DNA of 36,921 nt from Solimicrobium sp. (GTDB lineage: Bacteria > Pseudomonadota > Gammaproteobacteria > Burkholderiales > Burkholderiaceae_D), in the NCBI GenBank assembly GCA_021155915.1, contig JAJNBE010000017.1, forward strand, positions 1 to 36,921, given 5' to 3'. The position numbers were made by a program, and so were the translations under genes. Of this stretch, positions 26,484 through 35,865 are shown piece by piece. Each line of letters opens with the position of its first letter. The first letter of the stretch is position 1. The notes under the pieces were generated by a model. The model had not been told where the DNA came from. It was given only the letters and a program-made list of their open reading frames with translations, and made no database searches.

Positions 26484-27518
26484 ATGCAAATTCGTTTTGA
26501 TGCACTTGATGCACAACTCACTAAAGCTCTCGCCCCATTATATATAGTGAGCAGCGATGAGCATTTATTAGCTGAGCAAGCGCTAGACAAAATTCGTGCC
26601 AAAGCGCGTTCGGAAGGTTTTGTTGAACGTGAAATTTTAGCGGTGGAACGCAGTTTTAAATGGGGCGCATTACTAGCCGCCTGCCAAAGCCAGTCGTTAT
26701 TTGGGGATAAGAAAATTATTGATTTACGGATTCCCACTGGTAAGCCCGGCAAAGAGGGCGCGCAAGCACTACAAAACTATGTCGAGCAGTTAAAGAGGAA
26801 TCCATCGCCGGATAATGTAACCATTATTAGCTTACCTAAATTAGATTGGGCCAGTCAAAAATCCGTTTGGGTTACCTGTTTAAAAGAGGCTGCTGTATAT
26901 CTCGAGATTCCCCTAGTTGAACGTGCGCAATTACCGGGTTGGATTACGCGAACTTTAAAGGAACAAGGTCAAAGCGCGCAGCGCGAAGCAGTGGAATTCA
27001 TTGCTGATCGGGTAGAAGGTAATTTGCTCGCCGCCTATCAAGAAATTCAAAAGCTCGGCTTGTTATACCCTGCGGGTGTCCTGAGCGCAGCACAAATCCA
27101 AGAAGCAGTGTTGAATGTGGCGCGTTACGATGTTTTTAAATTAAGTGAAGCAATTTTATCGGGCGACGAAGCACGCCTGGTGCGCATGGTAGATGGTTTG
27201 AAAGGCGAAGGTGAGGCTTTGCCTTTAGTCCTATGGACCTTAGCTGAAGAGTGCAGGACGTTGCTCAAATTAAAAATCGGTCTGCAAGAGGGCATGCCGT
27301 TATCCGCTCTTTTTAAAGAGCACCGCATATGGGGGGGGCGTGAGCGGTTAATGGAGCCTGCATTGCGCAGATTAAGTGTAACTACCTTGAAAAATGCATT
27401 GAAATACGCGGCGCAACTGGATAAGTTAATCAAAGGCTTACGCGTAAATACATTATCAGGCGACGCTTGGGATACGGTGCTCCAATTGTCATTGTTACTA
27501 GCGCGAAAATCAAGTTAA
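26484..27518 (+). CDS. holA: DNA polymerase III subunit delta HolA
   Basis: Delta subunit of the clamp loader that opens the beta sliding clamp. The 344-aa protein has the family N-terminus ([21 protein letters not shown]), the beta-interacting [13 protein letters not shown] segment, and the three-domain delta layout with an [16 protein letters not shown] lid (here [19 protein letters not shown]), [15 protein letters not shown] and the collar region to the end. AGGG about 7 nt upstream supports ATG 26484. proA starts 14 nt after the stop, so the two are likely cotranscribed. Confidence 0.95.
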   Translation: MQIRFDALDAQLTKALAPLYIVSSDEHLLAEQALDKIRAKARSEGFVEREILAVERSFKWGALLAACQSQSLFGDKKIIDLRIPTGKPGKEGAQALQNYVEQLKRNPSPDNVTIISLPKLDWASQKSVWVTCLKEAAVYLEIPLVERAQLPGWITRTLKEQGQSAQREAVEFIADRVEGNLLAAYQEIQKLGLLYPAGVLSAAQIQEAVLNVARYDVFKLSEAILSGDEARLVRMVDGLKGEGEALPLVLWTLAEECRTLLKLKIGLQEGMPLSALFKEHRIWGGRERLMEPALRRLSVTTLKNALKYAAQLDKLIKGLRVNTLSGDAWDTVLQLSLLLARKSS

Positions 27519-27532
27519 GAGGCGCAAGAATA

Positions 27533-28798
27533 ATGAAATTATTAACTTATATGAAGCAAATAGGGCAACAAGCAAAAAGCGCAAGCCGCCTCATGGTACG
27601 TGCTTCTACTGCACAAAAAAATCATGCGCTACGCTTAATCTCTACTGCTATTTTGCGGGAAGCACCTGCCCTACGTAAAGCGAATCAGATGGATATGGAT
27701 AATGCTCTTTCAGCTGGCCTGGCTCCAGCTATGCTGGATAGACTCAGCTTATCTGAACATGCTATTCAGACGATGGCAAACGGCCTTTCAGAAATTGCCG
27801 CACTGCCTGACCCGATTGGAGAAATCAGCGATTTAAAATTTCGCCCAAGCGGGATTCAAGTAGGACAAATGCGCGTACCTATAGGTGTTATCGGTATTAT
27901 TTATGAAGCGCGCCCCAATGTCACCGTTGACGCGGCGGGCTTATGTATTAAGAGTGGAAATGCAGCAATTTTACGTGGCGGTTCAGAAGCAATTCATAGT
28001 AACCAGGCGCTGTCAAAATTGGTACAAGAGGGCTTGCTTGGTGCCGGTTTGCCCGTGCATGCGGTGCAAGTGCTCGAAACAACCGATCGTGACGCCGTCG
28101 GGCAATTAATTACCATGCCAGAATTTGTAGATGTGATTGTTCCACGGGGCGGCAAAGATTTGATCGCGCGTTTGATCAACGAAAGTACCGTGCCCATGCT
28201 TAAACATTTGCATGGAATTTGTCATGTGTACATTGATGATCGAGCGGATTTGAGTAAAGCAGCCGCCATTGCCTACAATGCAAAATGTCACCGATACGGT
28301 ACATGTAATACGATGGAGACACTACTGATTGCACGTCCGGTTGCGCGACAGATTTTGTCAACCTTGGCGGGTTTGTATGGGAGTAAACAAGTCGAATTAC
28401 GTTGTGATATGGAGGCAATGACTTTGCTAAACGGCTATCCGCATCTTGTTACCGCAGTCGAAGACGATTGGAGTACAGAGTATTTAGCGGCGATTTTATC
28501 CATAAAAATTGTCGCTGGTGTGGATGAGGCGATGGAGCACATTAACCGTTATTCGTCCCAACACACAGATGCAATTGTGACGGAAGACTACAGCCGTGCG
28601 CTGCGTTTTATGCGTGAAGTAGATTCGGCATCGGTAATGGTGAACGCGTCTACTCGTTTTGCCGACGGTGTTGAATTTGGCTTGGGTGCAGAAATTGGTA
28701 TCTCAACCGACAAATTACATGCGCGCGGTCCGGTTGGGTTATATGGGCTAACATCGGTTAAGTATGTGGTTTTTGGACATGGAGAAGTGCGTCAATAA
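27533..28798 (+). CDS. proA: Glutamate-5-semialdehyde dehydrogenase (gamma-glutamyl phosphate reductase) ProA
   Basis: Second enzyme of proline synthesis, reducing gamma-glutamyl phosphate with NADPH. The 421-aa protein has the aldehyde-dehydrogenase fold: [32 protein letters not shown] N-terminal block (seen as two adjoining segments), AILRGGSEA, the catalytic Cys258 in YGTCNTMET, and the C-terminal [24 protein letters not shown] 27533 gives the normal N-terminus [15 protein letters not shown] with AGAGG upstream; the frame is open a further 66 nt into holA, without family similarity. Confidence 0.98.
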   Translation: MKLLTYMKQIGQQAKSASRLMVRASTAQKNHALRLISTAILREAPALRKANQMDMDNALSAGLAPAMLDRLSLSEHAIQTMANGLSEIAALPDPIGEISDLKFRPSGIQVGQMRVPIGVIGIIYEARPNVTVDAAGLCIKSGNAAILRGGSEAIHSNQALSKLVQEGLLGAGLPVHAVQVLETTDRDAVGQLITMPEFVDVIVPRGGKDLIARLINESTVPMLKHLHGICHVYIDDRADLSKAAAIAYNAKCHRYGTCNTMETLLIARPVARQILSTLAGLYGSKQVELRCDMEAMTLLNGYPHLVTAVEDDWSTEYLAAILSIKIVAGVDEAMEHINRYSSQHTDAIVTEDYSRALRFMREVDSASVMVNASTRFADGVEFGLGAEIGISTDKLHARGPVGLYGLTSVKYVVFGHGEVRQ

Positions 28799-28819
28799 TA
28801 TTTTTTAATAAGGAACCCT

Positions 28820-29245
28820 ATGTTGTGGATTAAATCGTTACACATTATTTTTGTTATGTCGTGGTTTGCTGGTTTATTTTATCTGCCGCGTCTTTTTGTT
28901 AATTTAGCAGAAGAAAGCAGCTCGGGGGTAGCAGTAGAACGCTTGTTAAAAATGGCACGTAAACTATATCGCTTTACTCTACTATTGAGCGCATTTGCTC
29001 TGGTATTTGGTCTTATCTTATATCTTGGCTATGGTATTGGTCGCGGTGAGGGAAATGGCTGGATGCATGCTAAGCTGGGATTAGTTGCATTGATTCTCGG
29101 CTATCAACATGCATGCGGCAGTTTGCTGAAAAAATTCGAGCAAGGCAAAAATCGACGTGGCCATGTTTGGTATCGTTATTTTAATGAGATATCTGTTCTG
29201 ATATTTATTGCCATCGTTTGCCTCGTGGTTGTGAAGCCGTTTTGA
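28820..29245 (+). CDS. hemJ: HemJ/CopD-like membrane protein (UPF0093, putative protoporphyrinogen IX oxidase)
   Basis: A 141-aa inner-membrane protein with four predicted helices (about 4-20, 50-72, 80-97, 122-139). It carries the family features: LWIKSLHIIFVMSWFAGLFYLPRLFV at the N-terminus with conserved His8, and HAKLGLV with the conserved Lys in the middle. HemJ replaces HemG/HemY in oxidising protoporphyrinogen IX, consistent with hemL elsewhere in this window; related proteins are also annotated as CopD-like. AAGGA precedes the ATG and the gene starts 21 nt after proA, suggesting an operon. The family assignment is firm; the exact enzymatic role is inferred from family knowledge. Confidence 0.85.
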   Translation: MLWIKSLHIIFVMSWFAGLFYLPRLFVNLAEESSSGVAVERLLKMARKLYRFTLLLSAFALVFGLILYLGYGIGRGEGNGWMHAKLGLVALILGYQHACGSLLKKFEQGKNRRGHVWYRYFNEISVLIFIAIVCLVVVKPF

Positions 29246-29330
29246 ATCTGAATTTTCATTTCGGAAACTGACAGGCGTAAATTGAATGTCCGATAATGTT
29301 AAGCCCTTATTAGTTTTCAATCTTCTTATC

Positions 29331-29360
29331 GTCATTTCCGCGCGGGCGGGAATAAATGAT
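29331..29360. repeat. Degenerate GTCATTCCCGC...GCGGGAAT-type palindromic repeat
   Basis: GTCATTTCCGCGCGGGCGGG followed by AATAAATGA is an imperfect inverted repeat. It resembles the short CGTCATTCCCGC...GCGGGAAT elements that I remember as common between genes in many proteobacteria. It lies in the hemJ-rlmL gap and may act as a hairpin in mRNA. Confidence 0.45.
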
Positions 29361-29392
29361 ACGTAGGTAATCTTATTTCCTAAAGCTTGACT

Positions 29393-30613
29393 ATGACCCA
29401 TAAATATTCTTACTTTTGTCCTTGCCCACGCGGCATGGAGTGTGTTTTGGCAGATGAACTAGCTGAAATTTCTCAACAACATTGTCCTACCTTGCAGGTA
29501 CATAATCAGGTTCCTGGGGGCGTTCATTGTTCAGGAATTTTGACAGATGCTTATCAACTTAATCTCCATTCACGTGTCGCTTCAAGAGTGCTATTGCGCA
29601 TGGCGCAGCACAGCTATAACAATGAAAACGACATTTATGACCTGACTCTAGAACAGCCTTGGGAAGAATGGTTCAATGTCCACCATACGATACGGGTCGA
29701 TGTAACTGCTATTAAATCTCCCTTACGCAGTTTAGAATTTATTACGTTAAAAATTAAAGATGCCGTTTGTGATCGATTCCGTGATTCATTTAATGCACGC
29801 CCTTCAGTAGATACACAAACACCCGATATTCGCCTGGTAGGTTTTTTAGATACCCATAATTTCACCCTTTATATGGACACGTCGGGTGAACCCTTATTTA
29901 AGCGTGGCTGGCGCCTGGAAACGGGAGATGCTCCTTTACGAGAAAATCTAGCGGCGGGGTTGTTACGCGTAGCCGGATGGAAACCCGGCATGACCTTGTT
30001 CGATCCCATGTGCGGTTCAGGAACTATTTTGGCAGAAGCTGCACAAATGTTGGCTGGAATTCCGCCCGGCTGGCATCGCGAGTTTGCTTTCGAAAAATTT
30101 AGTAATTTTGATGGGCAATACTGGCAAAAAACGAAATCAGCGATCACAGTAAAAGAAGTCACGGGCGCACCCACTATTTTTGGTAGTGATATCTCTGGTG
30201 ACATGGTGGTGATGGCGCGTAACAATCTAAATAAAGCAGGCATTCGATTTGATGTTCCGCTCAAGCAAATTGAGGCGCAGCAAATCCAGCCTCCCTCGGA
30301 AGCGGCTGGCATAATGCTAACCAATCCACCCTATGGTGAACGCATTGGGGTACGCGGTGACAGCGCCCTGCAAACGGACGAATTAGCTACCGCGTTTTTT
30401 AGTGCATTTGGTACCACGTTAAAGCAACGATTTTCCGGTTGGCAGGTATTTATTTTTACTCCAGATTTAACTTTACCAAAAATGTTACGGTTAAAAGAGG
30501 CGCGTAAAACTCCTTTTTTTAATGGAGGGTTGGAATGTCGGTTATTTCGCTTCGACATGGTCGCGGGTTTTAATAGACGTGAGGCGGCGAAGCCAAAAAG
30601 CTTGAGTCAATAA
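29393..30613 (+). CDS. rlmL: 23S rRNA (guanine-N2) methyltransferase RlmL-type, single-domain
   Basis: SAM-dependent enzyme of the RlmL/YcbY N-terminal family, which methylates G2445 of 23S rRNA in E. coli. The 406-aa protein has a THUMP domain (about 50-160; RVLLRMAQHSYNNENDIYDL...IRVDVTAIKSPL), the LYMDTSGEPLFKRGWR linker, motif I TLFDPMCGSGT (about 203) and motif IV TNPPYGERIG (about 310). It lacks the RlmK half present in the E. coli fusion, as I recall is usual in betaproteobacteria. ATG 29393 is preferred to a TTG two codons earlier; no strong ribosome binding site is visible. Confidence 0.93.
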   Translation: MTHKYSYFCPCPRGMECVLADELAEISQQHCPTLQVHNQVPGGVHCSGILTDAYQLNLHSRVASRVLLRMAQHSYNNENDIYDLTLEQPWEEWFNVHHTIRVDVTAIKSPLRSLEFITLKIKDAVCDRFRDSFNARPSVDTQTPDIRLVGFLDTHNFTLYMDTSGEPLFKRGWRLETGDAPLRENLAAGLLRVAGWKPGMTLFDPMCGSGTILAEAAQMLAGIPPGWHREFAFEKFSNFDGQYWQKTKSAITVKEVTGAPTIFGSDISGDMVVMARNNLNKAGIRFDVPLKQIEAQQIQPPSEAAGIMLTNPPYGERIGVRGDSALQTDELATAFFSAFGTTLKQRFSGWQVFIFTPDLTLPKMLRLKEARKTPFFNGGLECRLFRFDMVAGFNRREAAKPKSLSQ

Positions 30614-30795
30614 AAGAAACCTAAAATGATGCTAATGCGCAACACTACGGGTTTCTACGGATAGAAGAAACGATAGTTTGACGTTACAGTGCGGTCCAGC
30701 CTGAAGGGTATGCGTGGGAATAAAGTGAACATGTTTTTTTAGCAACTTTGTCCTCTTTAAATAACTCCCCAATAAATTTCCTGGCTGAATCGTTA
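30614..30795. other. rlmL-porin intergenic region, left part
   Basis: No gene is seen. The stretch holds a weak candidate promoter (30748-30776, listed separately) and then runs into repeat copy B, which occupies most of the remaining distance to the porin. A loose inverted repeat AGAAACC...GGTTTCT spans about 30618-30657, with a loop too long to be a confident terminator. Confidence 0.35.
30748..30776 (+). promoter_or_regulatory. Weak candidate promoter for the porin
   Basis: TTGTCC (30748-30753), 17-nt spacer, AATAAA (30771-30776); four of six matches in each hexamer. No better pair is seen between repeat copy B and the porin start. If this is the promoter, the repeat is transcribed as part of a porin leader of about 185 nt. 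Confidence 0.3.
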
Positions 30796-30940
30796 GAGGC
30801 CTCTGCACACAACATAACTGTGCCAGCCAAATACGGCGTTGCGCTGTGCTTGCAATCCTCATGTATCCAAGTACATTTCGCTTGCTTCGCTTCGTGCGCC
30901 TTGTCTGTGCCTTGCTACGTACGGTTTGTGCAGAGGTCTC
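30796..30940 (-). mobile_element. MITE-like palindromic repeat, copy B
   Basis: A 145-bp element bounded by GAGGCCTC (30796-30803) and GAGGTCTC (30933-30940). Its reverse complement aligns with copy A across most of its length, for example AATGTACT, TTGCAAGCAC and CGCCGTATTTGGCT. The inverted repeat reaches inward (TGCACACAAC against GTTTGTGCA). GTTA flanks both sides (30792-30795 and 30941-30944), a likely target duplication. It ends 27 nt before the porin ATG, just ahead of its ribosome binding site. Confidence 0.8.
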
Positions 30941-30967
30941 GTTATTAATTTTTTGGAAAACATAAAC

Positions 30968-32056
30968 ATGAAAAAATCACTTTTGGTAGGTGCTTTATTG
31001 GGTGCATTTGGCGCCGCTTCTGCACAATCAAGCGTAACAGTATATGGAACGTTAGATGCGGGTATTGCTTACAATAAAGGTTCAAATCTTGCTGGTAAAA
31101 CCCTTTCATTAGAAAGCGGACAGCAATCCTACTCACGTATTGGCTTCAAGGGCAAGGAAGACTTGGGTAATGGTCTGACCGCACTTTTCGTATTAGAGCA
31201 AGGTGTTCAAATAAATACTGGCATTTCAGGCTATCAAACTTTAGGCAGTGGCATTTCCACTGTAACTGATGACGATCGTTCTTTGGGTAACGATGGGATT
31301 TTTAGCAGCCAGGCTTATGTTGGCTTAAGCAGCAAAAATGTTGGGACAGTAAGTATAGGTCGTCAATTTAGCCCTTTGTATGAATCGTATCTGGCCATTG
31401 ACCCATTCATGAATGGTTTTGCCGCAAATATGAATAATTTCTTTGGGGCGGGTCAAGGCCACTCACCATTCCAACGTATGAGTAATGCGGTCATCTATAA
31501 AACGGCTGACAGTGCCAACTTATACGGTTTCAAAGGCTCTCTAGCTTATGGTTTCGGAGGACAAGCCGGTAGCTTGTCTAAGGACCGTCAAGTTGGTATT
31601 TCATTGGGTTATGCTAATGGGCCATTAACTGTGTCCTATGCTTTCCATCGTGCACGGTTAGATTCGTTAACAGATACTTCTGATACATTTGATACTCATT
31701 TTATTGGTGCTACATTCGACCTCGGTATGGCTAAGATACATGGTGCTTTTGACCAAAATAAAATAGGTCAACTTGGTAAAACTCAAGACTACATGGTTGG
31801 TGTAACGTTACCGTTGGGTGCAAATTCTCTTTTTGCTGACTACACACATAAGAAATATAAAAAAGATAGCGATGCGAACGCAAATCAATTTGCTGTGGGT
31901 TATACCCACAGTTTATCCAAGCGTACTAATCTATACACCGCTTATACTTATGTGAAAAATGGTAAGGAGTCCTTTATTAATATTTCAGATTGGTTGGCAT
32001 CTCCTACCTCGCGGAATGTGAGTACCGTGCAGGCTGGTATTCGTCATTCGTTTTGA
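30968..32056 (+). CDS. Burkholderiales-type outer membrane porin (Gram-negative porin, OmpC-like)
   Basis: A 362-aa general-diffusion porin precursor that should form a trimeric 16-stranded barrel. Signal peptide MKKSLLVGALLGAFGAASA is probably cleaved after Ala19. The mature start QSSVTVYGTLDAGIAY, the YSRIGFKGKEDLGNGLTALF block, the SSQAYVGLSSKNVGTVSIGRQFSP block with a following long L3-like loop (MNGFAANMNNFFGAG), and the final QAGIRHSF with C-terminal Phe (BAM recognition signal) are typical of betaproteobacterial porins. The ribosome binding site is weak (GGAAAA). Its leader is invaded by repeat copy B, and a strong terminator follows. Specific substrate cannot be told. Confidence 0.95.
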   Translation: MKKSLLVGALLGAFGAASAQSSVTVYGTLDAGIAYNKGSNLAGKTLSLESGQQSYSRIGFKGKEDLGNGLTALFVLEQGVQINTGISGYQTLGSGISTVTDDDRSLGNDGIFSSQAYVGLSSKNVGTVSIGRQFSPLYESYLAIDPFMNGFAANMNNFFGAGQGHSPFQRMSNAVIYKTADSANLYGFKGSLAYGFGGQAGSLSKDRQVGISLGYANGPLTVSYAFHRARLDSLTDTSDTFDTHFIGATFDLGMAKIHGAFDQNKIGQLGKTQDYMVGVTLPLGANSLFADYTHKKYKKDSDANANQFAVGYTHSLSKRTNLYTAYTYVKNGKESFINISDWLASPTSRNVSTVQAGIRHSF

Positions 32057-32099
32057 TTTTAATGAATATTAATAGAGGCGTAAGTCGTCATTACGCGTA

Positions 32100-32127
32100 A
32101 CAAAAGGCAGCTTCGGCTGCCTTTTGT
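32100..32127. terminator. Strong bidirectional terminator between porin and mgtC
   Basis: A 12-bp perfect stem, ACAAAAGGCAGC paired with GCTGCCTTTTGT, with a TTCG tetraloop. The A and T runs at its ends let it work in both directions. It separates the convergent porin and mgtC genes; its right end touches the mgtC stop codon. Confidence 0.9.
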
Positions 32128-32831
32128 CATTCTAATGCACCATTTAAAACAGCCCAACGTACCACCGACACACTTTTTTCCATGCTTACCCGGCTAACAA
32201 TTTGTTCTAATAAGTGATGATGTCCAAGTACGGCTAATACGTGTGCACTGACCTCAATCTTTCCTTCCTGTGTTACATCTTCACTATGTAAAGATTGCAG
32301 AATTAACGGTGACATTCCTTCAATTGAATGTAATAACAAGTTACGCACGCGAACTTCTTCCGGAGAATCGCAAACTATATTAATTCGATAAGCTTGCTCC
32401 GCTTCGACGATTGTCGTGGCATTGTGACGATGCATACGTTTTGCGACATCGCGTAAAATGAAATTGGCGAGCAAAATAAAAATAGTGCCGATTGCCGCTT
32501 CCAGAGCATGACCAAGACCGGACAAAATGCCAACGGCTGCTGCACACCATAACGTGGCAGCTGTATTCAATCCCCGCACGTTCAGACCCTCACGCATGAT
32601 AACGCCAGCCCCTAAAAATCCTATGCCCGACACAACTTGTGCAGCAATACGTATTCCTTCTTCGGGGAAGTTAGATAGAGAGGAGGTGGTGACAAATAGT
32701 GCGGCACCTGCTGAAACTAATGCATTGGTACGTAATCCGGCCATACGTTGACGAAGTTGACGTTCAGTCCCGATGAGTGAACCGAGAAAAAGTGCTAAAA
32801 GCACACGCAATGTGAATTCATACCAAATCAT
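32127..32831 (-). CDS. MgtC/SapB family membrane protein
   Basis: A 234-aa inner-membrane protein. The N-terminal half has about four or five helices with MgtC/SapB motifs: FLGSLIGTERQLRQRMAGLRTNALV, SGIGFLGAGVIMREG and VRGLNTAATLWCAAAVG. The cytosolic C-terminal domain (about 140-234) is ACT-like (YRINIVCDS, KIEVSAHVLAV). In Salmonella and Mycobacterium, MgtC supports survival in low Mg2+ and inside macrophages and inhibits F-type ATPase; a similar role in a host-associated bacterium is possible but not shown. ATG 32831 is chosen because GGAG lies 9 nt upstream; a TTG five codons earlier is less likely. Confidence 0.9.
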   Translation of the reverse strand: MIWYEFTLRVLLALFLGSLIGTERQLRQRMAGLRTNALVSAGAALFVTTSSLSNFPEEGIRIAAQVVSGIGFLGAGVIMREGLNVRGLNTAATLWCAAAVGILSGLGHALEAAIGTIFILLANFILRDVAKRMHRHNATTIVEAEQAYRINIVCDSPEEVRVRNLLLHSIEGMSPLILQSLHSEDVTQEGKIEVSAHVLAVLGHHHLLEQIVSRVSMEKSVSVVRWAVLNGALE

Positions 32832-33306
32832 GATGAGTCGCTCCAAGATAACTGGGGGATTCAGTAAGTCATGTTCAAGCCGGCACGACTAACGAATAGT
32901 CATGGACGGACTTTATAGAGAAAAATTAATTATTTTTGGCCAGAGTTAAGACCGAGACACCGTGCCTATAAAACGAGGCACAGCAAGATGAATTTTTGCG
33001 GAACCGAATTAAACAGTGGTGTTGAAAATTAATCGACAACTATTTCCAGAACAAGTACTCACTGAGTGCCCCTTTGTAAAAAAGGAGGAGTTTACTGTCG
33101 CTATAATTGATTGTCAACGAATCTTGTGAGCTTATGTTCTCTTTCTTTGTAGCTTTTGCTCAACACCTTTAATGAAAGCTACCAATCATTAGTGGAACGT
33201 TCCGAAAACTTCAGTTGCCTACCTTGACTATTTGCTGCTCTCGCTAAGCGAGGTCGGAATACAAGATCTCAGGGAAAACTGATCACGCCGTAGATATCCC
33301 ATAAGC
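32832..33306. other. mgtC leader and intergenic region with two hairpins
   Basis: No gene is seen. Two inverted repeats stand in the upstream region of mgtC: CACGACTA-N5-TAGTCATG (32884-32904, one mismatch) and GTGCCT-N8-AGGCAC (32962-32981). The rest is AT-rich with no clear promoter. The stretch continues into repeat copy C at 33307, and hemL ends beyond it. Confidence 0.4.
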
Positions 33307-33448
33307 AGATTTCTGCACAACTGTAGCGTGCGAACCAAAGACAATCCGCACAGAACGCAGCAATCGGGGTGTACTTGAGTGAATGAGGAGTGCGAGCATC
33401 GCGCAATGCGTTATTTGGCACGCTTGCTATGGTTGTGCAGAAGTATCT
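33307..33448 (+). mobile_element. MITE-like palindromic repeat, copy C (most diverged)
   Basis: A roughly 142-bp copy in the same orientation as copy A. Shared blocks include CTGCACAA, CTGTAGC, GCAGCAATCGG, GTGTACTTGAGT, GTGCGAGCA, CGCGCAATGCG and TTATTTGGC. Ends form an inverted repeat (AGATTTCTGCACAA against TTGTGCAGAAGTATCT), but the outer GAGACCTC is mutated and no target duplication is seen, so this copy is probably the oldest. Confidence 0.7.
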
Positions 33449-33468
33449 AGAACGGGCTTTTCCGGCCA

Positions 33469-34752
33469 TTAACTTTCACTAAGATGCGCAAATGCTTGTT
33501 CTGCGGCGGTTAAAGTGGTTTGAATAACGGCGTCATCATGAACTGAAGATATAAATCCTGCCTCATAAGCGGAGGGAGCGAAATAGATGCCATTGTCCAG
33601 CATTAGGTGAAATAGTCGATTAAACTTCTCTTTATCGGTGCGCAGGACTTCGGCGTAACTAGTCGGGATTTGCTCGGTAAAATAAAGACCAAACATACCA
33701 CCGATGGAATCCGCACAAAAACTGATCTGTGCGGTTTTTGCAATCTGGGTTAGCCCTTGAGCTAACTTGGCGGATTGTTGACTTAATAGCTCATAAAATC
33801 CATCGTGTTGAATTAGTTTCAAGGTGGCGAGCCCGGCCGCAACGGCAATAGGATTGCCGGATAATGTTCCCGCTTGATATACGGCGCCTAGCGGAGCCAT
33901 ATGGGCCATTAAGTCAGCCCGCCCACCAAAGGCGGCAACGGGGAGGCCGCCGCCAATAACTTTACCCAGTGCCGTTAAATCGGGTTTGATATCGTAAATA
34001 GATTGTGCACCACCCAGAGCTACTCTGAATCCACACATCACTTCGTCAAAAATCAGGATTGTTCCGTGCTCAGTACATAACCTGCGCATGGTTTTTAAAA
34101 ATTCTGGCGTTGCTTTAATTAAATTCATATTGCCAGCAATCGGCTCAACGATAATGCACGCAATCTGATCACCCATCGCTTTAAAGGTGTCTTCTAATTG
34201 TTGTGTATTATTGTAATCAAGCACTAAAGTGTGCTTGGTAAAGTCAGCCGGTACGCCAGCCGAGCTCGGATTGCCTAAGGTAAGCAATCCACTACCTGCC
34301 TTTACTAATAAAGCATCAGCATGGCCGTGATAGCAACCCTCAAATTTGATAATCTTGTCTCGCCCTGTTGCTCCGCGAGCCAACCGCAATGCGCTCATGG
34401 TAGCTTCGGTGCCAGACGAAACCAGACGGACCTGTTCGATAGAGGGTACTAACCGGCAGATTTCTTCTGCCATTAGAATTTCGCCCTCAGTAGGGGCACC
34501 AAAACTCAAGCCCAATTCGACGGCCGCCTGTACTGCTTTTAGGACGGTTGGGTGCGCATGCCCCACAATTGCGGGTCCCCAGGAGCCAATGTAGTCAATG
34601 TAACGTTTATCTTCAGCGTCCCAAAAGTAAGCGCCAGATGCCCGAGTGATAAAACGTGGTACCCCGCCCACAGAGCGAAAAGCGCGTACGGGTGAGTTGA
34701 CACCACCTGGCGTAGTAATTTGGGCACGTTCGAAGAGTTCTGTATTACGCAT
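33469..34752 (-). CDS. hemL: Glutamate-1-semialdehyde 2,1-aminomutase HemL
   Basis: PLP enzyme that makes 5-aminolevulinate for heme through the C5 pathway. The 427-aa protein, the standard length, starts [25 protein letters not shown]. It has the [18 protein letters not shown] segment, [39 protein letters not shown] and the PLP-binding Lys264 in ALGKVIGGG. The frame is open 58 codons upstream of the chosen ATG, but that part overlaps the thiD 3' end and has no family similarity. thiD lies upstream on the same strand, 82 nt away. Confidence 0.98.
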   Translation of the reverse strand: MRNTELFERAQITTPGGVNSPVRAFRSVGGVPRFITRASGAYFWDAEDKRYIDYIGSWGPAIVGHAHPTVLKAVQAAVELGLSFGAPTEGEILMAEEICRLVPSIEQVRLVSSGTEATMSALRLARGATGRDKIIKFEGCYHGHADALLVKAGSGLLTLGNPSSAGVPADFTKHTLVLDYNNTQQLEDTFKAMGDQIACIIVEPIAGNMNLIKATPEFLKTMRRLCTEHGTILIFDEVMCGFRVALGGAQSIYDIKPDLTALGKVIGGGLPVAAFGGRADLMAHMAPLGAVYQAGTLSGNPIAVAAGLATLKLIQHDGFYELLSQQSAKLAQGLTQIAKTAQISFCADSIGGMFGLYFTEQIPTSYAEVLRTDKEKFNRLFHLMLDNGIYFAPSAYEAGFISSVHDDAVIQTTLTAAEQAFAHLSES

Positions 34753-34834
34753 AGTGTTAGGTATTGAAGAAATTAAAAATGGGAGAAAATTATCGTATAA
34801 GACTAAATGGACAACGGGGTCGAGAGCAAAAAAA

Positions 34835-35674
34835 TTAAGATGGGTCTGACTCCGGGATTTCATCCGGTTCCCGAGCCCAAAAATAACGGTCCGGTACCAA
34901 TTTTCCCATTCCGAATCGTTGCGCATGGGCTAACGCGGCGTTATTAAATTCTTGCGCTTCCAATACGGCATCTGACATGGGTAAGCCGTTGGCAATTAGG
35001 GCCGCAATCGCAGCTGAAAGAGTTGAGCCGGCACCTAAAAACGAGCCAGTCAGGCGAGGCCATGTGTCGTGTCGGATAATCCCTGACTGATCGTATAAGC
35101 AGTTAGCTATTTCGTTTCCTGACTGGGCAGTTCCCATGACGAAAACGTATTCACATCCTGATTCTATTAATTGTTGAACGTCGGCAGCCAGCATATCTTC
35201 ATTAGAGGGCTCCCGCCAGGCCTCTGCTAATCGTGAAATTTCTACCGCTGAAGCAATGAGCAATGTGGTTTGCGGAATGATCAAATCACTGATTGCCTCA
35301 AACATATCTTCTGTTTCCTGCCCTTGATCAGGAAGCCGGGAGGAAAATGGATCAAAAATAAGTGGTACTTCAGGATAGTCGGACACAATTTCAGCAATTG
35401 CAGTGACATTTTCAATGCTGCCAATGGTACCTAATTTAAAAGCAGCAACCGGGACATCCTCTAGAATGGTACGCGCTTGTTCGATCAAAATTTCGGCGTC
35501 TATTGGTTCAATGTCGGTTATTTCGGTAGTATCGCCGATCAAAATAGCAGTGATAACGGTTAAGCCGTGGCAGCCCATAGCCGCAAAGCTGGCAAGGTCG
35601 GCCTGGATCCCTATAGCGCCCAGTGGATCGGAGCTACCAAAGGTTAAAATTTGTAAGTGTGGTTGGTTTTGCAC
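34835..35674 (-). CDS. thiD: ThiD-like hydroxymethylpyrimidine/phosphomethylpyrimidine kinase, divergent
   Basis: Member of the ribokinase-like ThiD family that phosphorylates the pyrimidine precursor of thiamine. The 279-aa protein keeps the overall layout ([67 protein letters not shown]). The usual AGSDSGGGAG loop is [10 protein letters not shown], and the usual GTGC anion-hole motif reads GAGS, with Ser217 where the catalytic Cys is expected. As I recall, the betaproteobacterial version beside hemL and rubredoxin is divergent as a group, so loss of activity should not be assumed. It shares an upstream region of about 190 nt with the divergent rubredoxin gene. Confidence 0.82.
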   Translation of the reverse strand: MQNQPHLQILTFGSSDPLGAIGIQADLASFAAMGCHGLTVITAILIGDTTEITDIEPIDAEILIEQARTILEDVPVAAFKLGTIGSIENVTAIAEIVSDYPEVPLIFDPFSSRLPDQGQETEDMFEAISDLIIPQTTLLIASAVEISRLAEAWREPSNEDMLAADVQQLIESGCEYVFVMGTAQSGNEIANCLYDQSGIIRHDTWPRLTGSFLGAGSTLSAAIAALIANGLPMSDAVLEAQEFNNAALAHAQRFGMGKLVPDRYFWAREPDEIPESDPS

Positions 35675-35865
35675 GTCGGGTAGATTAAGATGATGGACTT
35701 TGCATTTTATTCCATTTATAAATCAATCGTGCAGACAGTTTGATGATGAATGGTTGCAAATTAATTTTGCAGTGGCTTACACTCCTACTTTTTACGCTTA
35801 ACTCGACATTAGCAAGCGATGCTTTCAACTGTATTACTAACCGAATTACAATAAAGGATAAAACT

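Noticed and set aside
29869..30324. 151-codon open frame antisense to rlmL
   Set aside because: Shadow of a gene with clear methyltransferase motifs on the other strand; composition is not protein-like.
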